64,000 nt of DNA, from contig NZ_FOXI01000003.1 in assembly GCF_900115675.1 (NCBI RefSeq), positions 290,422 to 354,421 on the forward strand. The letters are read 5' to 3'. Below, piece after piece: positions 1 through 7,736 of this stretch (its first letter is position 1; every line of letters begins with the position of its first letter). Source of the stretch: Halolamina pelagica (GTDB lineage Archaea > Halobacteriota > Halobacteria > Halobacteriales > Haloferacaceae). The notes beneath the pieces were generated by a model, which worked only from the letters and a program-made list of their open reading frames with translations, searched no databases and was not told where the DNA came from. The translations under genes and the position numbers were made by a program.

Positions 1-30
1 CGCGTCCCCCTTGCTAACAATCGTCGAGAA

Positions 31-1083
31 TCAACTGAGGAAGTCGATACCGGTGATTTCGAACCGTGCACCGCCGGTTTGCGCGTCCGTAGCGACGATG
101 TCCCAGCCGTGGGCGTTGACGATGGTCCGGACGACCGAGAGCCCGTACCCGTGACCGTCCTCCCTCGTGGTGAACCCGTGATCGAAGACCTCCCCTCTGT
201 GTTCGCTGGTGATCCCCGGTCCGTCGTCCTCGACATAGAACCCGGTTTCGAGCGGGCCGACACGAACTCCCACGTCGTCCCCCCCGTGCTCCACGGCGTT
301 TCGGAAGAGGTTCTCGAACAACTCACGGAGCCTGTCGGGATCACTGCTTACCGCTCCGACGGTCTCGTAGTCGAGGGTCGCGCGGGAGTCGGTGGGGAGG
401 CTCTGCCAGGCCGTTTCGATGACGTTCCCGATGTCAGTCGGCTCCGGGTCGCTGACGACGTTGCCCTGTCGTGCCACACGGAGCAGATCCTCGACGAGCC
501 GTGCCATCCTGTCGGTCGTCTCGCTGATCGTCTCGAGATGCTCCCCGTCGCCGGTCTCCTGGTACAGAGCCAGGTTCCCCTCGATAACGTTCAACGGGTT
601 TCGGAGGTCGTGCGCGAGGATGTCGGTGAACTCCTTGAGGCGGTCGTTCTGTCGTTCCAGCATCCGCTCGTACTCCTTCGTCGTCGTCGTGTCCCGACTG
701 ATCGCCGCGTATCCGTGACCCGGCTCGTTCCACAGGGGCGACAACGTCAGCGTTCCCCAAAAGACGGATTCGTCCGCCCGTCGGTGCCAGTGTTCGAACT
801 CCATCGTCTCCGCCTTCGGCCCTTCGAAGAACTCCTCGGAGAGCGAGTCGGACTCCCCACCCTCCTCGTCGGCGAACAACACTCCCACGTGCTGGTCGAG
901 GACCTCCTCCGCCTCGTGTCCGTAGAGCGCTTTCGCCGGGGCAGGCCACGTGACGATATTTCCGCCGGGATCGAGCATGAAGATCGCGTGGGTAGAAGCG
1001 TTTTCAATGAGCTGACGAGCGACAGTTCCTCCCGATCCGGACCGATCGTTCGGCGAACCTGAAGAACCGAGAGTGTCCGTCAT
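31..1083 (-). CDS. PAS-domain sensor histidine kinase
   Basis: 350-aa cytosolic two-component-type kinase with no membrane segment. Residues ~25-145 form a PAS sensor domain. A HisKA dimerisation/phosphoacceptor segment follows with the phosphorylatable His near residue 158 (DILAHDLRNPLNV). The rest is a HATPase_c domain with an N-box-like FRNAVEHG and a glycine-rich GHGYGLSVV lid. No receiver domain or cognate response regulator is adjacent, which is common for haloarchaeal kinases. The ligand cannot be inferred. About 78 bp of its 3' coding region is repeated, inverted, near 2433-2510. The family assignment is firm. Confidence 0.93.
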   Translation of the reverse strand: MTDTLGSSGSPNDRSGSGGTVARQLIENASTHAIFMLDPGGNIVTWPAPAKALYGHEAEEVLDQHVGVLFADEEGGESDSLSEEFFEGPKAETMEFEHWHRRADESVFWGTLTLSPLWNEPGHGYAAISRDTTTTKEYERMLERQNDRLKEFTDILAHDLRNPLNVIEGNLALYQETGDGEHLETISETTDRMARLVEDLLRVARQGNVVSDPEPTDIGNVIETAWQSLPTDSRATLDYETVGAVSSDPDRLRELFENLFRNAVEHGGDDVGVRVGPLETGFYVEDDGPGITSEHRGEVFDHGFTTREDGHGYGLSVVRTIVNAHGWDIVATDAQTGGARFEITGIDFLS

Positions 1084-1171
1084 ACGCGGATATCCGCCCC
1101 CGTTCTAGAACCCTTTCGGGATGGTCTACCAGGGGGTTGAAACTAGCCCCGCCGGTGCGGGTATCCGAGCG

Positions 1172-1351
1172 TCAATCCGCCAGCTCGACAACCATGATCT
1201 CCATATCCGACGCCGTCCCGTCGGTACGATACTCCCACGTACCTCGCGGGTCGATGTCGTTTTCGAGAGCGGAGAGAAGCACCCGGCTGAGCGCCTCCTC
1301 GAAGTCTTCTGTACTCGACATCTCGCCGTCGGAAGTGAAGTCGATTGTCAT
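1172..1351 (-). CDS. Small acidic haloarchaeal protein, unknown function
   Basis: 59-aa acidic protein read from the ATG at 1351. An upstream in-frame ATG at 1441 would add 30 residues rich in Cys, His and Ser, which do not look like haloarchaeal coding sequence, so I prefer the shorter form. The body has an amphipathic helix (FEEALSRVLLSALENDIDP) and a short GTWEYR strand, the look of small haloarchaeal proteins of unknown role. It sits between a kinase and a Bat-type regulator. No catalytic motif is visible. Confidence 0.55.
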   Translation of the reverse strand: MTIDFTSDGEMSSTEDFEEALSRVLLSALENDIDPRGTWEYRTDGTASDMEIMVVELAD

Positions 1352-1530
1352 GGTGGGAGCCACACTCGACTGCGGAACGACGCTACTGGGACTGTGTGAT
1401 CCGTCACACAAACAGTGGAGGCCGCAGTCGTGTGCCTCCACACGATAGAGTACGCCCCCGCACGGGAAACACTACCGAAAAGCATGGCACACCATGTCCA
1501 GAAATAGCCGGGAAGACAGGCTCTACCAAG

Positions 1531-1540
1531 TCTTTAACGG
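1531..1540 (+). promoter_or_regulatory. TATA-like box for the 1568 regulator
   Basis: The sequence tctttaacgg lies 28-37 nt upstream of the ATG at 1568, the spacing expected for a leaderless or near-leaderless haloarchaeal transcript. Confidence 0.45.
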
Positions 1541-1567
1541 AGGTGCGACAGAACAAACGACTATCTA

Positions 1568-2224
1568 ATGAGTGTCATCGTCGAGCTAACTATTCCATCT
1601 GCGGCGTTCGAGCTAGGACGGATCCTCCGGGTCAAAGGAGCGACCCAACTCACACTCGAAACGATGGTGCCGCTGGGCGGGAAGCCCACACCGTTCGTTC
1701 GGATCCGGAACGACGCACGGGAGACGTTCGAGCGCTCCGTCCGCGAACACCCGTCGGTGAACGAGATCAACCTCGTCAATACACACGACGACGAATCGTT
1801 GTACGCACTGAATTGGGAGCCGTCCGATAGCTCGCTGTTACGACGGATTCTTGATCTTGACGCGGCGCTGCTGGGCGCAACCGCAACTGCCGACACGTGG
1901 GGGCTCGAACTCAGGTTCCCGACACACGCGGCGCTCTCGACGTTCCAGGACTACTATCTCGAGGAGGACATCGAAGTGTCCATCGAGCGCATCTACAATC
2001 TCACGAAACCCGATGCCGGCCCCTGGTACGGATTGACGGGCCCCCAGCGTGAAACGCTCACCTACGCCGTGGAGACCGGCTACTATTCGCTCCCGCGCCA
2101 GATCTCGACTCAGGAGCTCGCAAGTACGTTCGACATCTCGGATCAGGCCGTAACCGAACGCCTCCGGCGCGGGATCTCCACCCTGGTACTGAACACGCTG
2201 TTGATCGACGAGAAGGAGGACTGA
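1568..2224 (+). CDS. Bacterio-opsin-activator (HTH_10) family transcriptional regulator
   Basis: 218-aa DNA-binding regulator of the haloarchaeal Bat family. The first ~150 residues form the small N-terminal sensor-like beta domain seen in these proteins. Residues ~160-215 carry the HTH_10 motif, starting at LTGPQRETLTYAVETGYY, with LPRQISTQELASTFDIS and the recognition helix at DQAVTERLRRGI. A TATA-like box ~30 nt upstream supports this start. Targets are unknown; neighbours suggest local signalling genes. It belongs to the same family as the gene at 3338-4057 but the two are not close copies. Confidence 0.88.
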   Translation: MSVIVELTIPSAAFELGRILRVKGATQLTLETMVPLGGKPTPFVRIRNDARETFERSVREHPSVNEINLVNTHDDESLYALNWEPSDSSLLRRILDLDAALLGATATADTWGLELRFPTHAALSTFQDYYLEEDIEVSIERIYNLTKPDAGPWYGLTGPQRETLTYAVETGYYSLPRQISTQELASTFDISDQAVTERLRRGISTLVLNTLLIDEKED

Positions 2225-2812
2225 CGCCGACGTCCTCTGCCGGACGGATGGTGAGAGAACGATCCCCCGCGAAACCGTCGACGAGTAGCTATCTACACAT
2301 CCTATAACTAACTTGTTAGGAGGCCCCCCTGATTACCCGTGAAACGGAGGTGTTCGACCAGGGAGTATCGGCTTACGTGGCGGTTCCGACCGAGCAATCG
2401 CCGAAGTGGTGGTGCATTCCCGTCCGTGTTCCGTCGTTCGGACCATCGTCAACGCCCACGGCTGGGACACGTTCGCTACGGACGCGCAAACCGGCGGAGC
2501 ACGGTTCGAATCGCCGGTACCAACGTTCAAGATCGGTTCGCAAATCGGTCCGTGGTACGAGCGTGCTGGGGGCGGGCTGGAAAGCCCCCACAAAAGCACG
2601 GGAGATCCGGTTTACGACTGGTGATGCTGTCGTCGTATAAACTTCCTTACTGACCATCCCCACTCCCCATCTGTTAGCATAACGATAACAATCTCGTGAT
2701 TACTTTTCAGGAGTACGGTCTCCCGGATCGGGCCCTGGGTGACACTGAAAGCATCGGGAGCGGGCGGGTAGCCCTCCCGCATAACGAAGGCGATTACGGC
2801 ACGCTCGCAGGG
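2225..2812. other. Long intergenic zone with an eroded kinase fragment
   Basis: No intact gene is supported here. The GC content drops toward 2640-2720 and all frames are broken. The only recognisable content is a ~78-bp fragment of a histidine-kinase 3' end (listed separately) and a TATA box just after it that serves the next gene. The zone looks like a site of past rearrangement. Confidence 0.6.
2433..2510 (+). pseudogene. Fragment of histidine-kinase C-terminus (HATPase end)
   Basis: Read on the plus strand this encodes SVVRTIVNAHGWDTFATDAQ and then TGGARFE. That matches the C-terminus of the kinase at 31-1083, which has SVVRTIVNAHGWDIVATDAQ. At DNA level it is almost identical to the reverse complement of about 59-136. 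Neither a kinase core nor a sensible start exists around it, so it is a detached fragment in inverted orientation to the intact gene. Confidence 0.85.
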
Positions 2813-2820
2813 AGTATATT
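2813..2820 (+). promoter_or_regulatory. TATA box for the 2857 gene
   Basis: The sequence agtatatt lies 37-44 nt upstream of the ATG at 2857, implying a short 5' leader of about 10-15 nt. It is one of the clearest TATA boxes in the window. Confidence 0.5.
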
Positions 2821-2856
2821 TCACGTTAAGACACGCTTCGCGGTCACCCTGGGTTC

Positions 2857-3246
2857 ATGACTGAGCAACTGGTGTCGTATCTCGAACGGCGTGCTGGAAG
2901 CTACCTCCGTACAGTCGCCGTCTACGACGAGGAATCCTGGGAGATCGTGTACCTGCGTGACGACCTCGACAGACGGAGTGCCCGGCAGCAGACGGAGAAG
3001 ATTTACGGGGGCGTCAAAACGGGACTCGGCCCGAGCGGGCTTTCCGACGAGATCGGCGAGCGGTACGCGACACTCCAAGTGCGCGACGACGCAGTGCTCC
3101 TGAACATGCCGTGGAACGGATCGGAAGGCGCGTTCGTGGACCTGGAACCGGGGGCTGCCAGCCAATTGACGGGGTTCATCGACGAGTGCTTGAAACATGG
3201 CTATCGTGGCACCGTCTCCCTTCCCCGGTCGCCGAACACTGATTAG
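2857..3246 (+). CDS. Haloarchaeal conserved protein (DUF7522-like)
   Basis: 129-aa soluble acidic protein of a compact haloarchaeal family I recognise only by overall pattern: an N-terminal helix (LVSYLERRAGSYLRTVAVYD), a strand EIVYLRDDL and a C-terminal helix. It has no membrane segment, metal motif or nucleotide-binding motif. The start is supported by the TATA box at 2813. It stands alone between a degraded zone and a convergent regulator. Function unknown. Confidence 0.75.
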   Translation: MTEQLVSYLERRAGSYLRTVAVYDEESWEIVYLRDDLDRRSARQQTEKIYGGVKTGLGPSGLSDEIGERYATLQVRDDAVLLNMPWNGSEGAFVDLEPGAASQLTGFIDECLKHGYRGTVSLPRSPNTD

Positions 3247-3337
3247 TCCGTCCGTTCTGCTGTCCGGACTTCCGCCACTTCCCGGTCAGCCACCCCGCCG
3301 AAACGGCGCTTAGGGGAACAGCGAACGCAGGGGCGGA

Positions 3338-4057
3338 TTACCTGTCGCGGTCGACGAAGGATTTCGCGAGTTCAGCGGTTGCGCGGCGAAGCCGGTACGA
3401 GACCGTCGACCGGGGGAGGTCGAGGTCGGTGGCGAGTTCGTCGAGGGTGACCTCGCGTGGCGTCTCGAAGTAGCCACGGTCCACCGCTGCCCTGAGAACC
3501 TCCTGCTGTTCGGCACGGATCTCGTTCGGGTGGAGGAGGCGGCTCTCCCACTGATCGACCTCCCGCAAGTGGTTGAACGAGAACGTGGCGCAGTCCGTGA
3601 GCCGCCCGCCTACCGCGTCGTAGAGGAGGCCAACGTTCTCGTCGTCCTGGACGAGGATGTCCCACGTCGCGCTCCGGCCGCTCCGGGTCTGTCTGAACAG
3701 CGCCCCCGCCGAGAAGAAAGTCGCCGCAATAAGCGGGACCGCGTCACAGCGTGTCACGTCGGAGAGATAGGTGAACGTCGTTCGCTGTCGCCGCTTTTCC
3801 TCCAGCAGGCTCGTCCGTCGGTCCCCGTCACAACGCCGATCCGTGATCGAGTATCGCTCGATCGAGTCGTCGAGCAGCCGGTCGTCGATCGCGGCCAGCA
3901 CCTCGGGATCTCCGGTCAGTAGCTCCAGCGCCCACATCTCCGAGGGATCGAGACACGCATAGAGGGTTTCCGATCGGAGCGATCCGTGCTCGATGAAGAG
4001 GTCCGAGTACTCACGACAGCCGGGTTCGTACCTGAGCGTGAAACTGAACTCGTACAT
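3338..4057 (-). CDS. Bat-type HTH_10 transcriptional regulator
   Basis: 239-aa regulator read from the internal ATG at 4057 (MYEFSFTLRYEPGC). An ATG at 4093 would add a basic, unconserved 12-residue leader. Residues ~1-175 form the N-terminal Bat-like module. Residues ~180-235 form HTH_10: LHPNEIRAEQQEVLRAAVDR, then TPREVTLDELATDLDLPRST with recognition helix TVSYRLRRATAELA. It probably binds DNA as a dimer and reacts to an unknown signal. It is separated from the smaller regulator at 4228 by ~170 bp and shares its orientation, so it may be co-transcribed with it. Confidence 0.87.
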   Translation of the reverse strand: MYEFSFTLRYEPGCREYSDLFIEHGSLRSETLYACLDPSEMWALELLTGDPEVLAAIDDRLLDDSIERYSITDRRCDGDRRTSLLEEKRRQRTTFTYLSDVTRCDAVPLIAATFFSAGALFRQTRSGRSATWDILVQDDENVGLLYDAVGGRLTDCATFSFNHLREVDQWESRLLHPNEIRAEQQEVLRAAVDRGYFETPREVTLDELATDLDLPRSTVSYRLRRATAELAKSFVDRDR

Positions 4058-4227
4058 GTCGTCGGTCGAGTGTCGCCGTCGAGGTCGGATCACCGACGGT
4101 TCGGTTCCCGTGGTGCCCGAGTACGCTTTCGGCCGGTATCACCGTTCCGCCCCCGACAACTGGCTGCCGACCCGGAGGGCCCGGATTCCGCCCGTACCCT
4201 CATCGGGACGTCACTGTGGGAGCGCTG

Positions 4228-4584
4228 TCAGTCATCCATCGCTACCTGTCCCCCGTCGCACTCGTCCGACGGTCGGTCGACGGCAACCGAGAAACCCCCG
4301 TCCTCGACGGCGATCGCCACGCGCTCGATGTTTCGCTCGTAGACGCTGCACCGTCCGTATCCCGGCTTGAGGATGACTCGTTCTTCGATCAGTTCTGCAC
4401 GGGTGAGTACGTCGAGCTTCCGGTACACCGTCGAGCTCGGGATGTCGCAATCGTCGGCCAACTCAGCGGCGGCTGTCGGCTCCGTGAGCGTGGACAGGAT
4501 CCTTCGGCTGGTTTCGTCGCTGAGCGCGTCGAGGAGTCTATCGACGGGATACGACTCGTCGGATTCGACGTCACGGCTACTCAT
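4228..4584 (-). CDS. ArsR-like winged-helix transcriptional regulator
   Basis: 118-aa protein. Residues ~14-85 make a winged-helix fold: LLDALSDETSRRILSTL, then AAELADDCDIPSSTVYRKLD as the HTH and ERVILKPGYG as the wing. The C-terminal ~30 residues form a short strand-rich tail. The family resembles haloarchaeal ArsR/HTH_20 regulators used as metabolic switches. No metal-binding Cys pair is present, so metal sensing is unlikely. Targets unknown. Confidence 0.85.
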   Translation of the reverse strand: MSSRDVESDESYPVDRLLDALSDETSRRILSTLTEPTAAAELADDCDIPSSTVYRKLDVLTRAELIEERVILKPGYGRCSVYERNIERVAIAVEDGGFSVAVDRPSDECDGGQVAMDD

Positions 4585-5129
4585 GATTCGGCGAGTTGAC
4601 GTACGTCGACCCTCCCCTCGTGCGGTTCCGGTACGCTGTTCCGTCGATACCCCCGTCCCGGTTCAGAAGCCGTCTCACCCCTGGAGTTAGGGCACCCGTG
4701 AACTAATCGGCCGGGTTGTCGTAGGACAACTTCATTGCGCCGGCGTTCCTGTGCTGTCGGGCCTTGTCACGGACCAAGCGAAACCACCCGGCGCGAGGCC
4801 GGGTCGACGCGGATTCCGTGCCGCTGATGGCCCCGGCGACCCGGTCGGTGTGACTGTCGGGCTTCGAGACGGGGACCGCCTCCGTCGAGATGAGGGACTG
4901 GTTCCGACTCGATTCGTGCCGTGTCGGACGGTCGGCGACCGGGATCCGGACTGAGCACGCTGTCAGATCGTCGACGTACCGACCATCCGAGGTAGTCGAG
5001 TGACCATCGAGGCTCGACTCGTCCGGATCCCGGACCTGACCGAGCCGCTGAACGCGCGGAGATGTCGGCAGAAACGTTCTCGAAAACCGATGGACGCGTT
5101 CGGGAACCCGCGTAATCGGGAAACGGGAG
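4585..5129. other. 545-bp gap without a supported gene
   Basis: I see no gene here. A minus-strand frame stays open from 5167 to 4703, but its Arg/Ser/Pro-rich composition is that of a GC-rich non-coding shadow and it overlaps the 3' end of the next gene. A short stem (cccggcgcgaggccggg) lies near 4788-4804. The stretch may be remnant DNA of a lost gene. Confidence 0.5.
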
Positions 5130-6305
5130 TTAGTCGTCGGCGACGGTGCTCTCAGCGGTAGCCGCACAGCGGTTCGGGCCGAGTTCGAGTTCGGTCTCCT
5201 CGTCGGCGTCGGCGGGTTCGTACTCGCCGGCGTTGGTCGCGATGACCTGTTCGTAGTTCGGCGGCTTCGAGGGGAGGTTCTCGAACATGTGCTCGACGAA
5301 CTCGTCCTCGGGTAGCCGAAGGATCTCGTTGTTCTCCCAGAGGTAGCCGACCGTGGAGAACATCGGCTGGCCCGGCGTCACGTCGACGTACTCGCCGTCG
5401 TCCGTGACCGAGAAGTGGCCGGGCAGGATCTTCACGTCGTTCGGCTCGGTCATGATCGTCCGGTGGAGTGTCTCGTACTGGATGCGGGCGCCGTCTCGAG
5501 CGTCCGCGTCGGCGAACTGGAGCTCGGTGCGGCCGATGGACTCGACGAACAGGGTGTCGCCCGTGAGCAGGGCCTCGTCGTCGACGAGGTAGGAGGTCAT
5601 GCCCGTCGTGTGTCCGGGCGTGTGGACCGCCTTGATCTCCACGTCGCCGAGTTCGACGGTGTCGTTCGGCTCGATGGGGTCGAACTCGAACTCGGGCTCC
5701 CGCGTCTCGGCGGGTGCGCCGAGGTGGTACGGCACGCCCAGTCGGTCGGCGAGACGCCGGCCGCCCGAGATGTGGTCCGCGTGAATGTGGGTGTCGAGGA
5801 TCTTGGTGACTTCCAGCCCCCGCTTCGCGGCGGCGTCGAGGAACTCGTCGGTCGCACGGGTCACGTCGACGAGCGCGGCCTCGCCGGCCCGCTTCGAGCC
5901 GACGAGGTAGCCGAGACAGCCCTTCGACCGCCGCTGGAGCTGGACGACGACGAGGTCGTCGTTCTCGGTGGCGATGGGCACCTCGTCGTACACCATGCTC
6001 CACGCTTCCATGCCGCCCTCGACGGATTTGGCCTCGTCCGCGTAGCCCTCCTCTTCGAGGTACGCGGCGAACTTGCCGGCGGAACTCCCCGTGGCACAGA
6101 TCGTCACGACGGTGTCGTCGTCGCCGATTACGTCGGGGTCGAAGTCGCCGACGAGTTCGTCGTCGTCGCCGGAGTACTCCACGTTTCGCGCCTCGGCGAT
6201 ATGCCAGTCCTCGAAACTGTCGGGCGATCGTGTGTCGAAGAGGACGAACTCCTCGTCCGCGTCGATCATGTCGCGCAACTGTTCTGCCGTGATTGTCTCG
6301 ACCAT
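5130..6305 (-). CDS. Rhodanese / metallo-beta-lactamase fold fusion (persulfide dioxygenase-like)
   Basis: 391-aa protein read from the ATG at 6305. Residues 1-~110 form a rhodanese domain with the catalytic Cys near residue 70 (TICATGSSAG). Residues ~125-375 form a metallo-beta-lactamase domain with the metal motif DTHIHADHISGG, a later GDTLF aspartate and PGH histidine. This arrangement resembles ETHE1/persulfide-dioxygenase proteins, which oxidise glutathione-like persulfides, although the domain order here is rhodanese first. It is divergent from the HTH-rhodanese gene at 6525 and near a sulfide:quinone oxidoreductase, which fits sulfane-sulfur handling. The exact thiol substrate in a haloarchaeon is unknown. 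Confidence 0.9.
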   Translation of the reverse strand: MVETITAEQLRDMIDADEEFVLFDTRSPDSFEDWHIAEARNVEYSGDDDELVGDFDPDVIGDDDTVVTICATGSSAGKFAAYLEEEGYADEAKSVEGGMEAWSMVYDEVPIATENDDLVVVQLQRRSKGCLGYLVGSKRAGEAALVDVTRATDEFLDAAAKRGLEVTKILDTHIHADHISGGRRLADRLGVPYHLGAPAETREPEFEFDPIEPNDTVELGDVEIKAVHTPGHTTGMTSYLVDDEALLTGDTLFVESIGRTELQFADADARDGARIQYETLHRTIMTEPNDVKILPGHFSVTDDGEYVDVTPGQPMFSTVGYLWENNEILRLPEDEFVEHMFENLPSKPPNYEQVIATNAGEYEPADADEETELELGPNRCAATAESTVADD

Positions 6306-6331
6306 CGTCGGTGTATTGCACGATAAGCACA

Positions 6332-6340
6332 CGTATAACC
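6332..6340 (-). promoter_or_regulatory. TATA box for the rhodanese/MBL gene
   Basis: On the minus strand this reads ggttatacg, 27-35 nt upstream of the ATG at 6305. It supports the internal start rather than the longer open frame. Confidence 0.5.
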
Positions 6341-6491
6341 GTTCGAGCGGTGAGGATAATGTGTCACAAGCACGATCGGGCTCCGTCACCACCGAAAATA
6401 TCTCCGCTACTCTCGTGTCGTGAGCCGCCCCGAGACACCACAATCACCTTTATCCGCGTGCGTAGTGCGCAGTCACCAGTTCAACAACGTC

Positions 6492-6498
6492 TTTATTA
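6492..6498 (+). promoter_or_regulatory. TATA box for the HTH-rhodanese gene
   Basis: tttatta lies 27-33 nt upstream of the ATG at 6525. It supports that start over the longer frame that opens at 6420. Confidence 0.5.
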
Positions 6499-6524
6499 CT
6501 CCGTGGCGCAATATTGTTCATCAA

Positions 6525-7613
6525 ATGAAATTCTCCGATGCCGAGGACGTGCTCGAGGACCTGCCGCCCAGCTCCAAGTTCATCTACAAGGAGTTGACTC
6601 GGGAGGGGTCGATGACCCTGAAGGGGATCACTGAAAGGACCCTATTGGGGTCGCGGACGGCCCGGTACGGGTTGGAGAAACTCCAGGAGGCGGGGCTAGT
6701 CGAGAGTGCGCCCGCCATTCACGACGGCCGACAGACCTGTTACAGCATCCGGACCCGGTCGATGGGCGACGACCGGACGGGATACCCCGAACGGCTACTC
6801 GTAAGCCCGGACGCCGTCCGGGACATGCTGTCGGCGTTCGAGGACGACGACCCCGAGTTTCGCCTCGTCGAAGTGTCGGGGACGTACGACGAAGGTCACA
6901 TCCCGGGTGCGGTGGAACTCGACCCGCAACGAGACTTCAGCGACGCCGGTGGCCGAACCGTTCCCGACGGGGAACGCCTCGCCTCGATCCTCGGCGAGCG
7001 GGGCATCGCGGGCGACAGCACGGTCGTCCTCTATAGCGACGGGGTCAACGAGTTCGCCGCGTTCGTCTACTGGGTGCTGAAACACTACCGGCACCGCGAC
7101 GTTCGCCTCCTCGACGGCGGGAAGCAGTACTGGACGGCGAACGACTACCGGACGACCGGGCGGGAGCCGGAGGTCACCCCCGTCGAGTACGACGTCCAGC
7201 CCCCGAACGATCAGATCCGGGCGTACCGTGACGACGTCCAGGACGCGCTCTCGACGGACGTCACGCTCGTCGACGTCCGGTCGCCCGAGGAGTACCGTGG
7301 GGAGACGAGCGTCCCCGCTCGAGCGTCCGGACACATCCCGCGGACGGTCAACGTCGAGTGGACGAGCGTCGTCCAGGAGAGCGGTCGGTTCGAGCACCGG
7401 GAGGCGCTCGAACACCCCTTCGTCGAGGCCGGCGTCGACGGGGACGAGGAGATCATCCTCTACTGTAACGTCGGCGAACGGTCCGCACTCGTGTGGTTCG
7501 CGCTCTCGGAACTCCTCGGCTACCCGCACGTCCGGAACTACGACGGCTCCTGGAGCGAGTGGGGGAACCTGGTCGACGCTCCCGTCGAGTCCCCCGAGCA
7601 GGACCGGAACTGA
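6525..7613 (+). CDS. Winged-helix domain fused to tandem rhodanese (sulfurtransferase) domains
   Basis: 362-aa protein read from the ATG at 6525, with a TATA box 30 nt upstream. Residues ~1-85 form a winged-helix HTH (SSKFIYKELTREGSMTLKGI, then a wing ending CYSIRTRS). Two rhodanese domains follow, as in thiosulfate sulfurtransferases. In the first the active-site Cys position is replaced (VLYSDGVNEFA), so it is probably structural. The second keeps the Cys (ILYCNVGERSA) after a VDVRSPEEY entry motif. It could be an enzyme with a tethered HTH or a regulator sensing persulfide through the active Cys. It is divergent from the rhodanese/MBL gene and upstream of sqr. Confidence 0.88.
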   Translation: MKFSDAEDVLEDLPPSSKFIYKELTREGSMTLKGITERTLLGSRTARYGLEKLQEAGLVESAPAIHDGRQTCYSIRTRSMGDDRTGYPERLLVSPDAVRDMLSAFEDDDPEFRLVEVSGTYDEGHIPGAVELDPQRDFSDAGGRTVPDGERLASILGERGIAGDSTVVLYSDGVNEFAAFVYWVLKHYRHRDVRLLDGGKQYWTANDYRTTGREPEVTPVEYDVQPPNDQIRAYRDDVQDALSTDVTLVDVRSPEEYRGETSVPARASGHIPRTVNVEWTSVVQESGRFEHREALEHPFVEAGVDGDEEIILYCNVGERSALVWFALSELLGYPHVRNYDGSWSEWGNLVDAPVESPEQDRN

Positions 7614-7736
7614 GCCCGGTCGCGGACGGGCGGCTCCCGGAAGTTTTTGTGGCTATCCACCGGATCGACCGCCGGATCGCGAGATATTGTCTTTTCCGAA
7701 GGAGACAGACGTTCTTACGGTGTATCTGGAGCCGGT

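Noticed and set aside
79..1062. Long plus-strand open frame opposite the histidine kinase
   Set aside because: Shadow of the kinase on the other strand; its composition is Arg/Val/Pro-rich with no family pattern, while the minus-strand reading has a full PAS-HisKA-HATPase order.
2612..2824. Minus-strand open frame of 70 codons
   Set aside because: No conserved pattern, and it overlaps the TATA box needed by the gene at 2857.
4703..5167. Minus-strand open frame of 154 codons before the rhodanese/MBL gene
   Set aside because: Ser/Arg/Pro-rich, no motif, and it runs into the 3' end of the real gene; I could not link it to a transposase or any known family.
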